A stretch of DNA of 64,000 bases, taken from Megalobrama amblycephala (Eukaryota > Chordata > Actinopteri > Cypriniformes > Xenocyprididae). Position 1 is the first letter of the stretch, and every line of letters begins with the position of its first letter. Both the position numbers and the translations under genes were made by a program. Below are positions 1 through 12,697 of the stretch, one piece after another. The notes under the pieces are model-generated. The model was not told the DNA's origin. It searched no databases and saw only the letters and a list, made by a program, of their open reading frames with translations. The stretch covers positions 4,980,382-5,044,381 of the forward strand of contig NC_063066.1 in the NCBI RefSeq assembly GCF_018812025.1, given 5' to 3'.

Positions 1-164
1 AATGTATGTGTTATTGAGCCAACTCAAGAACAACGTTGAGTAAAAGAGCAGACAATGTACTGACATGTTATGCATGGGAACTAGAATAATAGAAAGGCTA
101 TGAAAGAGTGTATATATCATAATTCAGCTCTCAGGACAGAAAATGATCTTATGGCTAAAAAATT

Positions 165-870
165 GCTCATAACTCCTTAACCGTTAGCAAAGACTATAGA
201 ATAACACAAGACGTGTCTCTCGTATTGTTTTGAATGGGAGAAAGTGTAACGCGCAATATGGCGGAATAAGTCCCGCCTTCTAAATAAGAGCCAATCGCCG
301 ACTGGTAAAGTCATCGCGTCACTTCAGAGGCCGTTAGAATCACCGGTTTCTATAGAAACAGTCAGACGCATTTAGGTCTGCGTATGCGCATTAGCTTGAT
401 CCAGCCTGAAAAATAGTTTTTTTGTCATGATTCGAGCGTTTAGAAACTAAATTTATGAGCCGGTTGTTGTTAGATTTCATTGGTGATTTCAAATATGAAA
501 TTTAATCGTAAGGTTGGTGAACAGTTTTGGAGAATTTGATGTTTCCCCATTCAAAGTGATTGCATGATGCCCAGGATGCCCGAGAGGCGTTTCAAAGATG
601 GCCGCCGAGTGAAATGACTTTGACGTTAGGCATAGACAAAATTCTCAGGTATTTTTGATTTTTTTTTTTTTTTTTTTTTTGAAAAACCTATTTCGTGAAC
701 TAGTCCAAGGTTTTTGGTGCAGCAAGATTCTCTGGAGTCTGATTGTCAATAATTATCAGAAAAAGTTGAAATTTCGATTTACAGTTTCTAAGTGCTGCCA
801 CCTAGGATGGCTTGAGGGTAAATCATGGGATAATTTTCATTTTTGGGTGAACTAACCGTTTAAGCTCCAT
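165..870 (+). repeat. CpG-rich dispersed element, copy 1
   Basis: Bases 165-620 are homologous to the inverse of 57593-58075 (shared GGCGGAATAAGTCCCGCC, GGATCAAGC-type and GAGTGAAATGACTT blocks). The right part holds a poly(T) tract and ends TTTTTGGGTGAACTAACC, like the TTAA MITE family. No coding potential is recognised. Confidence 0.65.
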
Positions 871-2689
871 GTGGTCATTTCGGGGAGGAGACCGAGGCAA
901 ACTGAAAGCACTTGCCCCTGTGCATAATATTTAGATAATTGTGAATTATAAAGCCAACCATGCAAATTTTCTGCCATATGTATGGTTTCATAACTACGAA
1001 AACTTATGTGTGTACACACTTTTAGGATGCATTCTATGCAAAGTTTTATTCACGAGGCCCCTCCCGGACAAGTAAACGTTTGGATCGTTTGTTTAAAGAG
1101 CTCCTTATGCTCTATACACGCATCTATCATTTAAAACACAACGAGAGTTATCGGTTGGGATCTCAAGCTAATTACGCTGGCACCAGTTCAGGTCACGCAG
1201 TGTTTGTGTCTTTATTATATGCCTTTGTCAAATTCATTAAACCAAATGAGCCACCAGGCTCTTCAATAACAATGACTGATCAAATACATGGAAGCTTGGC
1301 AGGTTTTCAAATAGATTTGCATATATATCAAAAGAGAGAAAACAAAATGTATGCCATTTAAATGATCTTGCCTCATATTAAACTAGAACACCTGCTCCAA
1401 ATACACCTGAAACAACATCAAGACTCTTCACAGTTGAAGTCCTCTGACGCTCGACTGAATTATCAACTGAACTCCAAACACTTATTTTCGCATTTTTTAA
1501 AAATCAACATTTAATGTCTGCTCTTTGCTAGATTGGGAACATGAGGCAACCTGCAACTTTTAAAATTGAGCAAACATTGGGATGACTTTAAAGTAGCTAA
1601 ACATACTGCCAGACTTGTTATCTCAGTGAACCGGCTGCCGCTACCGACTCCAGTTACTAATTTGTATTCTGTGTGAATGTTTCCTTGGAACCAAACCCTC
1701 TGGTGACACAGGCCAGGGTGGAGAATGTGAGTTGGCGAGACTCTGGTCTAACTTCACACTTACAGCAACCCAAACAGGACTGGTTAACATACTTGGAAAA
1801 CACACAACACTGAAAAAGAAATATTTTCTTAAGCGACATTTTTTCCACTAATAATATCTAAGCATAGAGAAAAACACACTTCCAAGATGTAGTCTGTGAA
1901 AGCAAATCTTAATATCTTATGTAAGTTCGCTTTTCAAGAAATTCTTCTTGTTAAGGATGTTTATATGTTTCTTCTGGTAAAAAAAAAAAAAAAAAAAAGT
2001 TTTCTGCATTGCAATTACACAAGACTCTCGGGAGTAGGACTCTGTGCTAATGCTGACGACAGAACATTAAAACCAATGAGTCTCTAAATTGTGCAATACG
2101 AGCAATAAGCTAAGTGCCTGTGAATGAAAAGTTCTGTGCGAGTGTCTTAAGGCATTTCAGAGGTTGTTAGCACTGTTGCTACTACTTGGCAGTTGGAAGT
2201 AGATCTTGTCTGTCTCTGAGTAAACAGGCTGACAAGACTAATCAGGCCGTGTGGCTTCAAACTGCAGGGGAGATGGAGAGGCCAGTCCAGACACTATAGG
2301 CTGCCTGCATGTCAACCAACTAACCATGTGGCAAATAAAAGCAGATTATATAATGCATTGGCTGAATTATTGTTTTTGACCAAGTGCAGATAAAAGGAAA
2401 TGAATTAAATCAGGATTGCTCAGAAAAACTGTTCAATAATTGAGCTGAGCTAATGTATTAAACTCTAAGGTCTGAAAATTGCAATTTGGTCCCCACAGAC
2501 GCTCAATACTGTAAATGAGAGTGAGGTGAGATGTGTCAGAGTGTAAGATGCATAACCCCCTCAGTCCATCAAAATGCATAATTTTTGCCATGAGACCATA
2601 AATTAAAAATCATATCGACCTGCCTATGATGAACAGGCACACGTGGAGAAAAAGTGATTTGCTGAAAACTATTTTTTTTTCATGGCAGG
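871..2689. other. No gene recognised
   Basis: Ordinary AT-rich sequence with a poly(A) tract near 1980-1998. A 93-codon open frame (1080-1361, +) resembles no family I know, and I see no splice or promoter support. Confidence 0.5.
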
Positions 2690-2699
2690 TGCATTTATT

Positions 2700-3101
2700 A
2701 AAATTATGTTGTATATTATACAGTACAGTATACTATAGGTCAGTAAGATCTCAAGGCTTCATTTATTTGAAAAAAAAAATAAAAATACAGTAATAATATT
2801 GTGAAATATTATTATTACAATTTAAAATAACAGTTTTAAATCTAATTTATTTCTGGGATGGGGAAAAAAGAATCATTACTCCAGTCTTTAGTGTCACATT
2901 TTGAAATCATTGTAATGATGATTTGCTGCTCAAGTAAGATTTCTTATTATCAATGTTAAAAACAGTTATGCTGCTTAGTATTTTGTGGAAATCATGATGC
3001 ATTTTTAGGATTTTTTTATTATTATTAATACAAACAGTATTTATTTGAAACAGAAATATTCTGTAACTTTATAAATGATTTTACTGTTATTTTTTATCAA
3101 C
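2700..3101. repeat. Left half of palindromic repeat family
   Basis: CAGTAATAATATTGTGAAAT, then ATCATTACTCCAGTCTT, GTGTCACATTTTGAAATCAT and GATTTGCTGCTCAAG, match the left arm of 27527-28454. No right arm follows. Confidence 0.65.
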
Positions 3102-3105
3102 TTAA

Positions 3106-4354
3106 AGGTCTAGTTCACCCAAAAATGAAAATTCTGTCATTAATTCATGTCATTCCACACACTGCTTCATGAAGCTTTGAATCTTTACAAATCTTTTGTT
3201 TCAAATCAATGGTTCGGGCGTGTATCAAACTACCAAAGTCACGTGATATCAGTAAATGAGGCTTCCTTATGTCATAAGTGTTTTGAAATTTCAGTGGTTT
3301 ACCACTGGGGGGGACGATGATCTCTGTGAACTAGTGACGGGCAGAGCGAGGCTTCATGAAACACTGAAACAGTTGAAGAAAATGAGCCGAATTGTGTCGA
3401 GTTTTCGAAACAATCCGACACTTATTAGTCACTTGCAGGTGTTGATCTGCAATAACCTTGACAACGATTCAGACATGCGTTGACAAATTATAACGTACAT
3501 GTTGTTTGTGCCAAACAAGGAAATGTATGGGGGAGTGGATTGTATTCTGGATTGGATTCGAATCTGGGTCAGAACAGTGTTTTGCTATAAAAACTCATGC
3601 AAATAAACACCTTTTACAAACCCATTGCAAATGTTTTATTGAAAGTAAAATCTGTACATCATATAATAAGATGGAATATCAAGTGTATGTATAAAATGCC
3701 TCCTTATCAATTTTCAGGGCTTGATTGGATAGCTCAGCCACCCAGGCCAATAAGAGACTATTAACTACTATTATTCTTTTTTAATTATAGGCCTACTAAT
3801 GTCTAATTAAAACGTCTACAAATTTATAAAACTGATCAGAGATCAGGTAAAACCTATAGACTTGATTCATGGGTTCACAGAGATCATCACCTCCCAGTGG
3901 TGAACCATTGAAATTTCAAAATGTTTCGAAACACTTATGACGTAACGAAGCCTCGTTTACTGAAATCACGTGACTTTGGCAGTTTGATATATGCGCCGAA
4001 CCACCGATTCGAAACAAAAGATCCGTAAAGCATGAAGCAGTGTTTTGAAATTGCCCATCACTAAAAATTGAATAAAGTCGTTATTTTGTTTTTTTTGGTG
4101 CACAAAAAGTATTCTCGTCACTTCATAACATTAAGATTGAAGCACTGTAGTCACATGAACTGTTTAAATATGTCTTTAGTAGCTTTCTGGGCATCTGAAA
4201 GTGTTAATTATCTTGCTGTCAATGGAGGCCTCACTGGGCCATCGGATTTCATCAAAAATATCTTAATTTGTGTTTGAAGATGAACGAAGGTCAGGTGTGG
4301 AACGACATGAGGGTGAGTAATTAATGACAAGATTTTTGGGTGAACTAACCCTTC
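3106..4354. repeat. TTAA-family MITE hosting an insertion
   Basis: The left end follows TTAA (3102-3105) with AGGTCTAGTTCACCC. The right part (4064-4354) has ATTTCATCAAAAATATCTTA and ends TTTTTGGGTGAACTAACCC, the mirror half of the family. The core is replaced by the 3157-4063 element. Confidence 0.65.
3157..4063. repeat. Palindromic hAT-like element nested in the MITE
   Basis: The left arm (3157-3332) and right arm (3873-4053) are inverted copies sharing CACTGCTTCATG, TCAAACTRCCAAAGTCACGTG and CAGAGATCATC. TAGTGACGGGCA (3333) and TGCCCATCACTA (to 4063) look like hAT termini. I could not find a matching 8-bp duplication. Confidence 0.55.
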
Positions 4355-6345
4355 AGTGTATCCTTGCTCAAAAACAATATTAATTTCTTATAATAAAATC
4401 TGACTGATGCAAAACTTTTGAATGAAAGATATATATATATACTCCCCATCTGCACTTACACTTTACACTCTCTTTGCATAAAGAACATTGCAAGTTCAAG
4501 ACCAATGGGTGTCCTGTCCCTGCTATTCATTCGAGACATCCTGTCCACCCACACTTACCCTTAATGTGACCATAATGTAAAGAACAGTCACTACTTAACC
4601 CTGATCAGGAATGTAAATGCACAATAGTAATAGACCAATCAAACTTTCCATCAGCGTAAAAAGCACAAAGGCTCCTTTTGACTCCCTGCTGAGCACACAC
4701 GTCTCTCCTTGAGGCGTCCAGTCTGAAGCACTCGCTCCTTTACCATCTCGAGGGGATAGGGTTTCTTCGATTGCACTTTTAAGTCCGACTTTCTCCTCAC
4801 TTTCCAGCTAGACAAATATTTTGAAACGCAGACGCAATCATTTTCGAAAGAATTGCAGGAAATGATTTCTGGAACTTGACGTGGACCAGAAGTCTTCAAA
4901 GTATCTCATGCTTATTGTAACATGTGATTAAACAGTCTATTGCTGAGAACTAGTAACATGATTACGGCGCAGATTATTCCCACAGACAAAAACTCAATAG
5001 TGTGTGTGGGTAGGTTGCAATGTAGGTGGATAGAGCGAAATGAAATGCCACCACCTGTAGATATCATTCATCTATAGTCTGTAAAATGAAGGAAAGTTGC
5101 ATTATGAAACCTGGTATAATCATGAACTCTGCAGGGAGTGCAGACTCATTTTTCACACATCTCTCACACACTGATCTTCATCTGTCCTGCAGCAAAAATT
5201 CACCATAGCTTGTGCTTGCCATCAAATCAGTTTATTTTTCTCCAGCCCTTTGTCACAGCTTTAGTGATTCAATAACATGTACTCATTCATTTTTAACACA
5301 ATGTGCATGATTTCATTACCTTCAGAGCATTGTTTAACCATCCAATCTATCTGATATCAATATTATGTGACTCTAATGCAAACAAGATGCAGAAGGAAAA
5401 CAACCTTGCTGGGAGGCACGCCGCAGAAAAGCAGAGTGTGTTTGTTTGTGTGTGTGTGCGGTGCGTGTTTTATGAGTAGGGGTAAATCTACAACCGTCTG
5501 AACAAGGGTCATGTCTTTACAAAAGCTACACGCGTCCGCCGCTGCCGGGCTGAGAAAAAAAAGTGTTCTAATGTATCCCAAGCCCTTGAGACATAGCTAT
5601 TCATAGTCCATTCAGCCAAATGTCACTGATGCAGGGTTACGTACAGGCCAGTCAACTACTAATGTCTCGTTCCTTTAGCTTAGTCAAAGTGAAAAGAGCA
5701 GAGCGGAAATTGTGTTTTGAAGAGGAACTTGCTGTTTATAGGGCTTCAAGAATGCAGATACCTGGATGTCGGAGGGCAGAGTCCTGAAGCGAAGAATATG
5801 AGTCAGACACTATTCTGGGCCTTTCTCGCTTGTTTTAGGATGCTTTTACACTAGAGCGTATGGGCCAGAAAGTTTGGTTGATGTGAAAATGGTTTTCTAA
5901 TAATAGGAAAAAAGGTTGTCTGGGGTTTGGTTCACAGTTGTTATGAACGCAATCCGCCCTGAATAGCAAATTTACAATGTAAGATGGTACGGGGATGAAC
6001 GTTAACGTTCATGATGGAACCTTGGTGATCAGTAAAATGACAAACTCATGAGGTAGGGATGAGTTTTAGTGAAAAAGACCAATTAGGTACTACCTTCACC
6101 TACCACCCTCTTGTCACGCAATGCGTCTGCAATTACTTTATTATCTCTGTTATATTCAACAATGCAATCTCATTGTTCACTCATAATTATCTATTTATAA
6201 ACACATTCTATCTACCACTATCCACACATTCTATTTCTTTAACCATAATGAAATTATATTTTTAGCTATGAAACTAAACCGCCAGTAGGTGGCGGCAAAT
6301 CACTGTCGTAACGAGTGAGTCGTTGAATCATTCAGGGACAAAGTG
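4355..6345. other. No gene recognised
   Basis: Contains a short (AT)n tract near 4430 and a hAT-end-like piece (TGCTTTTACACTAGAGC, about 5840). Otherwise unassigned. Confidence 0.5.
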
Positions 6346-6534
6346 AGGTTGCATCCGAAACTGCATACTCTCTTGACCGTTAAAAAAGTTCTTTATAGTA
6401 TGAATGTGTGTAATGTGAATATAATTCAAACGGGCTACATTCACCATGTTCGGACATACTTCTTTTGCCACATACTGTTTTTCAACTACTATGTAGTAGG
6501 GAAGTATGCCATTTCAGATGCAGCCCAAGTGACT
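6346..6534. repeat. Small MITE with GGTTGCATCCGAAA ends
   Basis: The left GTTGCATCCGAAACTGCATAC is mirrored by the right GTATGCCATTTCAGATGCAGC. A related terminus is seen at 47226-47726. Confidence 0.65.
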
Positions 6535-6575
6535 TATGAGTGAGTCATTGGCTGCATTTACACTGCAAGTCTTAA

Positions 6576-7367
6576 AGGTGCCCTAGAGTTAAATATTGAA
6601 TTTACCTTGGCATAGTTGTACGCCCCCAATATTTGCATATGCCAGCTCATGTTCAAGCCATTAGACAAGGGCAAAACGTCTGGATGTGCACAGCTGAATC
6701 ATCAGACTAGGTAAGCAAGCAAGGACAATAGTGAAAAATGGCAGATGGAGCAATAATAACTGACATGATCCATGATATTATGATATTTTTAGTGATATTT
6801 GTAAATTGTCTTTTTAAATGTTTCGTTAGCATGTTGCTAATGTACTGTTAAATGTGGTTAAAGTTACCATCATTTCTTACTGTATTCACGGAGACAATTT
6901 TCATTATTAAACACTTGCAGTCTGTATAATTCATAAACACAACTTTTTTATAAATCTTTACAACATTCTTCATAAATCTCTCCAACAGTGTGTAATGTTA
7001 GCTTTAGCCACGGAGCACTATCAAACTCATTCAGAATCAAATGTAAACATCCAAATAAATACAATACTTATGCAATTAGACATGCTGCATGACGAACACT
7101 TTGTGAAGATCCATTTTGAGGGTTATATTAGCTGTGTGAACTTTGTTTATGCTGGTTAAAGGCAAGCACGAGCTCCGGGGGCGGGGGAGCACGAGAATTA
7201 AAGGGGCCGCAACCTATATATCGGTGCATAGTTAATGATGCCCCAAAATAGGCAGTTAAAAAAATGAATTAAAAAAATGCGGTATTTTAAGCTGAAACTT
7301 CACAGACACATTCAGGGGACACCTTAGACATATATTACATCTTTTAAAAAGACGTTCTAGGGCACCT
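6576..7367. mobile_element. AGGTGCCC-ended element, copy 1, flanked by TTAA
   Basis: Perfect terminal AGGTGCCCTAGA / TCTAGGGCACCT lie between TTAA copies (6572-6575 and 7368-7371). The interior matches 58569-59543 in inverse orientation. Non-autonomous; no transposase frame. Confidence 0.8.
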
Positions 7368-7765
7368 TTAATGCACAGATCCGATCTTTTGACCGTATCT
7401 GATTTTTTGGCCAGTGTGTTTACATTCACTTTAGACGCGACTGGTATCCGATATCCGTGTTTACATTACTTCCTGCCCCAAAATGATTGTCATTGATAGT
7501 TTTACATGCACATGGTAGACCCTCAGTATTGAATAGCCATGGCCATATATTTCACATCGGGTGGCCATGATTACCTGCCAGAATGGATGAGTTAACAGCT
7601 GTCAGTGTCATGGATGTTTTGCAGAGTGAAATCTGAATGAACGGATATAGACTGGAAAATAAAGGTAATTTGCATTTGATATTTTATCTATAGTCGTTAG
7701 ATCTGAAGTGAAATAAAGTAACAGGTAAGATTGTATATAGCCTATTTGAATGAATTAGAATATGA

Positions 7766-8268
7766 ATGATGAGTGAGGGAGAGAGCGCGTGCGTTAATGG
7801 AAGGAAAAGAAAGGAGGAGTCTGTTTTAACCAGACTAAGGTTTGACCATACAGGGTTAAATAAAACACTGTTTTTGTTAGGTAAATGTAAATCAGAGGAA
7901 TGTATAGAATGTAAAATCACAGAAAATGCAGAACATATACTGTTATATTGTAGGAAATATAGGGAAGAGAGAAATAGATTAAAGCAAAAGATAATCAGAT
8001 TGGAAGGAAATGGAACCTTGAAGGTGTTTTGGGAACAACAGGAGAAGGGGTAAAAAAAAAACGCAGGATGCTGTTGTGGAATATTTGAAGGATACAGGGT
8101 TGTATTATAGGATATAGATAGAATTCCTTTTTTTTTATTTTTTTTTTTTATGTAAAGTAGATTCAAATCCATGCTACATACTCCGATACAGTAGGTGGTG
8201 GTATGCACCTGATAAGTCATGGTTGCAATCTGCCATAAAACTAAGAAGAAGAAGAAGAAGAAGAAGAG
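7766..8268 (+). pseudogene. 3' end of a non-LTR retrotransposon (LINE)
   Basis: An open frame to 8053 encodes a reverse-transcriptase C-terminal tail: LTRLRFDHTGLNKTLFLLGK, then a Cys-x2-Cys-x7-His-x4-Cys motif and RKYREERNRLKQ. It is followed by a 3' UTR with CAGTAGGTGGTGGTATGCAC and a (GAA)n tail at 8245-8268. This is a 5'-truncated insertion: the polymerase and endonuclease are absent. The same family recurs at 34521-35120. Confidence 0.75.
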
Positions 8269-8312
8269 AGCGCGTGCGCGAGAGAGTAGCATACCCAGTG
8301 AAGCTTTTAGTT

Positions 8313-8315
<3 letters not shown>

Positions 8316-8345
<30 letters not shown>
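8316..8345. repeat. Poly(A) tract
   Basis: About 28 consecutive A. Confidence 0.95.
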
Positions 8346-8700
8346 CACGGTGGGCTTTTTTAAATGAACCAGGCAGAGGTTGAAATGCAGCTGCATACAG
8401 ACACACCTGCTTCATAATACAACATAAAAGCTACCTTTTAGTGAGCAAAAGTATTGCCCTCACCATGTGGTGGCTTGGATTTTCAAGGGGAATCGGATAT
8501 GTGTGTTTAGGCATAGGTCACATGTCCAGAGATCAGATATGTATCTGATTTAAAACCACATTTGGAAGTGGCTCAGATCGGATGCAAAAAAATCGGATCT
8601 TGTGCAGATTTTTGTGTTTACACGTGTGCAACTAATTCTGATCTGTGTCAGATGTGTGCAAAAAATCAGATTTTTTTGTGCCAGTGTAAACGCAGCCCAT

Positions 8701-8812
8701 GGGCCCTATCATACACCTGGTGCAATGTGGCGCCAGGCGCGATGCAAGCGTTTTTTGCTAGTTTCAGCCACACAGTTATTATTTTCACGTCCTGCGCTTA
8801 AGTAGCAAACGC
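8701..8812. repeat. PIF/Harbinger-type terminal fragment
   Basis: GGGCCCTATCATACACC, GCAAGCGTTTTTTGCTAGTT and TTTTCACGTCCTGCGC match, in inverse orientation, the right end of 30134-30932. Only about 110 bp remain. Confidence 0.75.
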
Positions 8813-8895
8813 CCTGTCGAAAACAAGGATTTTATCCCCCAGAACATGATTTTCACCAGGTAACCCCACTGAAATGTGATTGGGCTAGTTTTGAG

Positions 8896-9657
8896 TACAC
8901 TGTAAAACCCAATAAGTTCAGAATACTCAAAACATTTGAGGAAACTTATTACCTCAAAACAGTTAAGTAAACTAACTCATTTTTTTAAAGTTGGTAGAAC
9001 TTAAAATTTTTGTGACAAGTGGGGCGGGGCTGAGAGCCATGGAAGCGGATCAAGGCCAGTGTGGTGCACAGGTGTCTCTCACTAACAATCCCGTCACCAG
9101 CATCCCTTTCCCAACTCATCATAATGTTAATTACATACAGTTAATTTACATAAACATCACATTCAGATCTTGGTTAAATGTTACATAGCAAATATCACAT
9201 GCTATTATAACTATCAGAGAGACTGTCATTACATACTTGCATATATATAATCAAACAACATACGTGGTCTTAAATGTTTTGCAGCTCATCCTCAACCTAA
9301 CCACAGGCTCTACTCTTCACCACAGTGGTAACCCTACAAAACTAACATAACAGAACCCGCCTGAATCCCCACATAACCCAACATTAAACATTAACTTATA
9401 TCTCCATATGTTAATCTTGTGTAAAAACACACAAAATAACACTTAATTTCAACAGTTATTTATATGGTCTGACACAAAGCATGCTGGGAATTAGAAATCT
9501 GCTGCAGCTCAACTCAATCATATTAAGTTCAGCTTACTACAATGACATTTTGAGTTCATTCAACTTTTTCCAATTAAGTACAATAAACTTTCATTATTAT
9601 TTGAGTGAAACAAACTCATTTAATTTAATTAATTTCACTGTTCGGTTTTACAGTGTA
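8896..9657. mobile_element. MITE with TACACTGTAAAACC ends
   Basis: The left TACACTGTAAAACCCAATAA and right GGTTTTACAGTGTA form terminal inverted repeats, and the subterminal halves are also loosely inverted (AACTCATTT / AAATGAGT-like). About 760 bp with no coding frame of note. Confidence 0.75.
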
Positions 9658-11032
9658 GCAATTGGGCAGGTTTTGTTGTGAAAACCTGGCAACACCAAAT
9701 CCATGGGAAAGAACTGACTAAATTGGAATCGATAAGTGGATGAATGACAAACGCGCAAGATTTACTGGTCCTGGAGCTCCTGCAACTGTAAAATAGCTTG
9801 GAACATTGCTGATCTAGATAGGTGATGTAATTTTCATATTTGCATATTCTTAGTCAATGGATTATAGGTACTTGGATTGTAGCACTATTTTTGTTCTTTA
9901 TGAAGTATAGTGTTGTTTTAGTAAGTCTGAAACCACGGCAAACGATCCTGTTTGAATTATCTGTCTAGGATTCGGTCTGAAACACCAATCGATTTAGAGC
10001 GTTTAGCTTACCCGTTTGATCGTTCCATATAAAATACGTTTTATTAATTTTTGAAGTAGGCATCACAAGTTCTGATTCGGAAGTATTGTGATAGTAAACA
10101 GTGGGAGCTACTCACATTGATGGCGCAATCGTAGGCGGTTTAGTCCTAAAAGTAGCTACTACATGAAAAGAGTCCAGCAGGGGCACGAGAAGAGGGTGCA
10201 ATCATACTCTGGTTCACACCAAGTAATAGAACAAAAAACAGCCTTAAAGTAAATTCAGACACTTCTCTAAGCCACAGGAGATATGACAAGGTGCCTTTGA
10301 CATTTCTGGATAAGGATTGCGGATAAACCGTTCTCAGTTCATCACACCGTCTATGTGGGAGTATCTGCGTAAGTAGACAAGCCTAAATGTCAAGGGTCTC
10401 ACATCAAAGCCTCTTTCTTTGTCCAATCTGACGGGTCCTACTTATACCAGAATTTCATTACTCCAGATGAGGGCTGGTTTGGCAGGAGGCTTGATCGTGC
10501 AGATAGTTCGGCCTGCGCTCCCACAGTTCTGCTCGAATAATTCAAAATCCGAAATAACTGCTCATTCTTTATCCCTGTGAATGACAATAGACAACACAAA
10601 GGCAATCTGTGATGCTTGGTTGTTATGAATGGGCCACTTATGAATTTACATGACATCCTGCAGCGCGACAGGGAGAAGAACATTATTGGATTGCTCATTG
10701 AACAATATGGCAGTCGCTACTGGTAGGGGGGACTTGGCAAAAGGGCAGCCCACTCATGTCTCAGACCTTTCGTCAGCCAGAAATAGCATCAGTAGGAAAG
10801 GGATTGAAGGAGGCAATTAATATGCCAGGCTCTAAACAAACATGTTGCAGCGGCTTCTAAATGTTGTGTTTAATATCCACAGCTGCTGAACACATACGCC
10901 TCAATGAGCCTTGCTCTATCAAACAAACACTGTATATTTGATAAACCACACAATTACCCTTTAAAGGTCTTCATCTGACAGACATTTCGGTTTAATTTAC
11001 CTTCTCTCCCTTTATCTGCTATGTTTGTCTCA
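9658..11032. other. No gene recognised
   Basis: Apparently single-copy sequence by eye. The 86-codon minus frame at 10698-10438 has no recognisable domain. Confidence 0.5.
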
Positions 11033-11573
11033 TTAAATGGTTTGTAGTGAGAGGACCCTTCGGCGTGGCCTCTTTAACAGCGGAGGGAGTGGGATACTAC
11101 AAATTCCTATAGCGAAGTAAAAACAAACACTTTATCATTAGGCTGTTGTGTCATAAATGGGTTCTTTTGTGCCAGTCATGGACTATCAGGTGGATTTGAA
11201 CTGGAAGAGAATGAATGACGTTGTTTCTAAATTTGAATTGGCTGCACATTTGGTGTCGGTGGACGGTTCACCACATTTTTCATTTTCCCGGGTACAGACT
11301 CCAGCACCTCTTTGTCAACAGCATAGCTAAGGCAATTAGAAGGGCGGTTTAATTATTTGCTAAGATAACCCAGGACAGAGCTGCCAGAAGTGCTAAAATG
11401 TTATGAATAATGTGTTTGGATGCAATAATATAGGCGCTCAAATGTTGTTCCTCTTTTAGACAGTGTTTGCAGACATTAAATTGTCAGTATAATTAAATTT
11501 GTAGTATCCCACTCCCTCCACTGTTAAAGAGGCCATGCTAAAGGGTCTTCTCACTATACAAACCATTTAATGG
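11033..11573. repeat. 540-bp segment bounded by 70-bp inverted repeats
   Basis: The left arm (11034-11104) and right arm (11503-11573) share CATTAAATGGTTTGTA, GCCTCTTTAACAG and GGAGGGAGTGGGATACTACA with few mismatches. The interior is unlike the other repeats in the window. A MITE is likely, but no target duplication is clear. Confidence 0.7.
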
Positions 11574-11819
11574 ACGGGGCAGTAGACGGCACACAATTGT
11601 GTTACAAGTACTGGCATAATCGAATTTACATTGGCGCATTGAAAAACTCTGAAAATCAAATAAACTGTGTTGTGAAAGCATATTTATTTGTTTTCATTCT
11701 CTCAATATTTGCCTTATTGCCTATTTTAGGCACCAAATTTGTGCAAATTTGAAATATTCAAAATGAAATACTGTGCAGATTTTAGTGTTTAATTTCTTCT
11801 TTCTTTGAAAACAGTTAAT

Positions 11820-12680
11820 ATAGACTCATGTCGTCCTTGTGAAAAAGTAAGTGCCCCCATAAAACCTGCTATGATTGGATATCATAACAACTGTACAAAT
11901 AAACATCATCTATAATTTGATATGAGCCCTGTTCATCTCTGTTGAGGAATCTTGGGCAACTGTCTTTGCAGAACTCTGACAGACTGGTAGATCCGTAAGA
12001 ATAAATTGATCTTTTTCAGGTCCTGACACATCGTCTCTATAGGATTCAAGTCAGAACTTTAAACCAGTTCACATCACATCCTTTGTTTCAGATGTGGAAA
12101 TCCTTCTGGGTTTTGGCTCATTTTCTTGCTCCCAATTACACTAGCTTCAGCTCACACACTGATGGCCAGATATTCTCATTAATAATTGTCTTCATGTACC
12201 CAGGATTCCAGTGCAGAAAAAACATCTCTTTGCAGTCCCACATGGAGTGGACTCGCCTCCTCCAGAAAGTTCTATTTTGACTCATCTGTCCATAGAATAT
12301 AGTACTATATATTCTCAAAATTCTTGGGGATCATCCAGGATGCTTTTGAGCAAATAGAGATAAGCTTTGATGATCCTCTTTTTGGCCAATGCTTTCTGCC
12401 ATGCTACTCTTTCATGATGCCATCTCTTTCTTATGAGTGAGTCATGTATACTGACCTCAGCCGAAGTTGCAAATGCCTGCAGTTCTCTGAAAGTTTTTCT
12501 TAGACCTTTTGAAAGTTCTTGGATCAGGTGGCACTGTGGCCTTGAAGACATTTTGGCAGATTGGCCACTTCTGCAAATATTCACCTCCATTTTCAGGTAA
12601 TGGCTCATGAAGTTCAGTGTTCAGTTCAAAAACTTTCAACTAACTACTTTGTTTCCTTTCCAGACTGATACACTTTTCTC
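11820..12680 (-). pseudogene. Decayed Tc1/mariner transposase relic
   Basis: On the minus strand, fragments resemble Tc1-type transposase: helix-turn-helix region ERVAWQKALAKKRIIKAYLY, then DDPQEF, and a catalytic-strand remnant near 12290. Stops and frameshifts are frequent. CTTGTGAAAAAGTAAGTGCC near 11840 is a familiar terminal region of this mariner group. Confidence 0.6.
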
Positions 12681-12697
12681 AGCTGTTCATATACGCA

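Larger units (their letters stand above)
6550..8700. repeat. Outer element interrupted by the AGGTGCCC element and a LINE fragment
   Basis: The left GGCTGCATTTACACTGCAAG and right GCCAGTGTAAACGCAGCCC are inverted ends. Repeated GATCGGAT/ATCAGATT motifs lie near both ends. Two younger insertions lie inside. Confidence 0.45.

Noticed and set aside
1080..1361. 93-codon plus-strand frame
   Set aside because: No family resemblance, splice sites or promoter; similar lengths arise by chance in a window of this size.
7684..8415. 243-codon minus-strand open frame, the longest outside slc26a2 in the left half
   Set aside because: It runs antisense through the LINE fragment, a (TTC)n tail and poly(T), with long Phe runs; a chance frame over low-complexity DNA.
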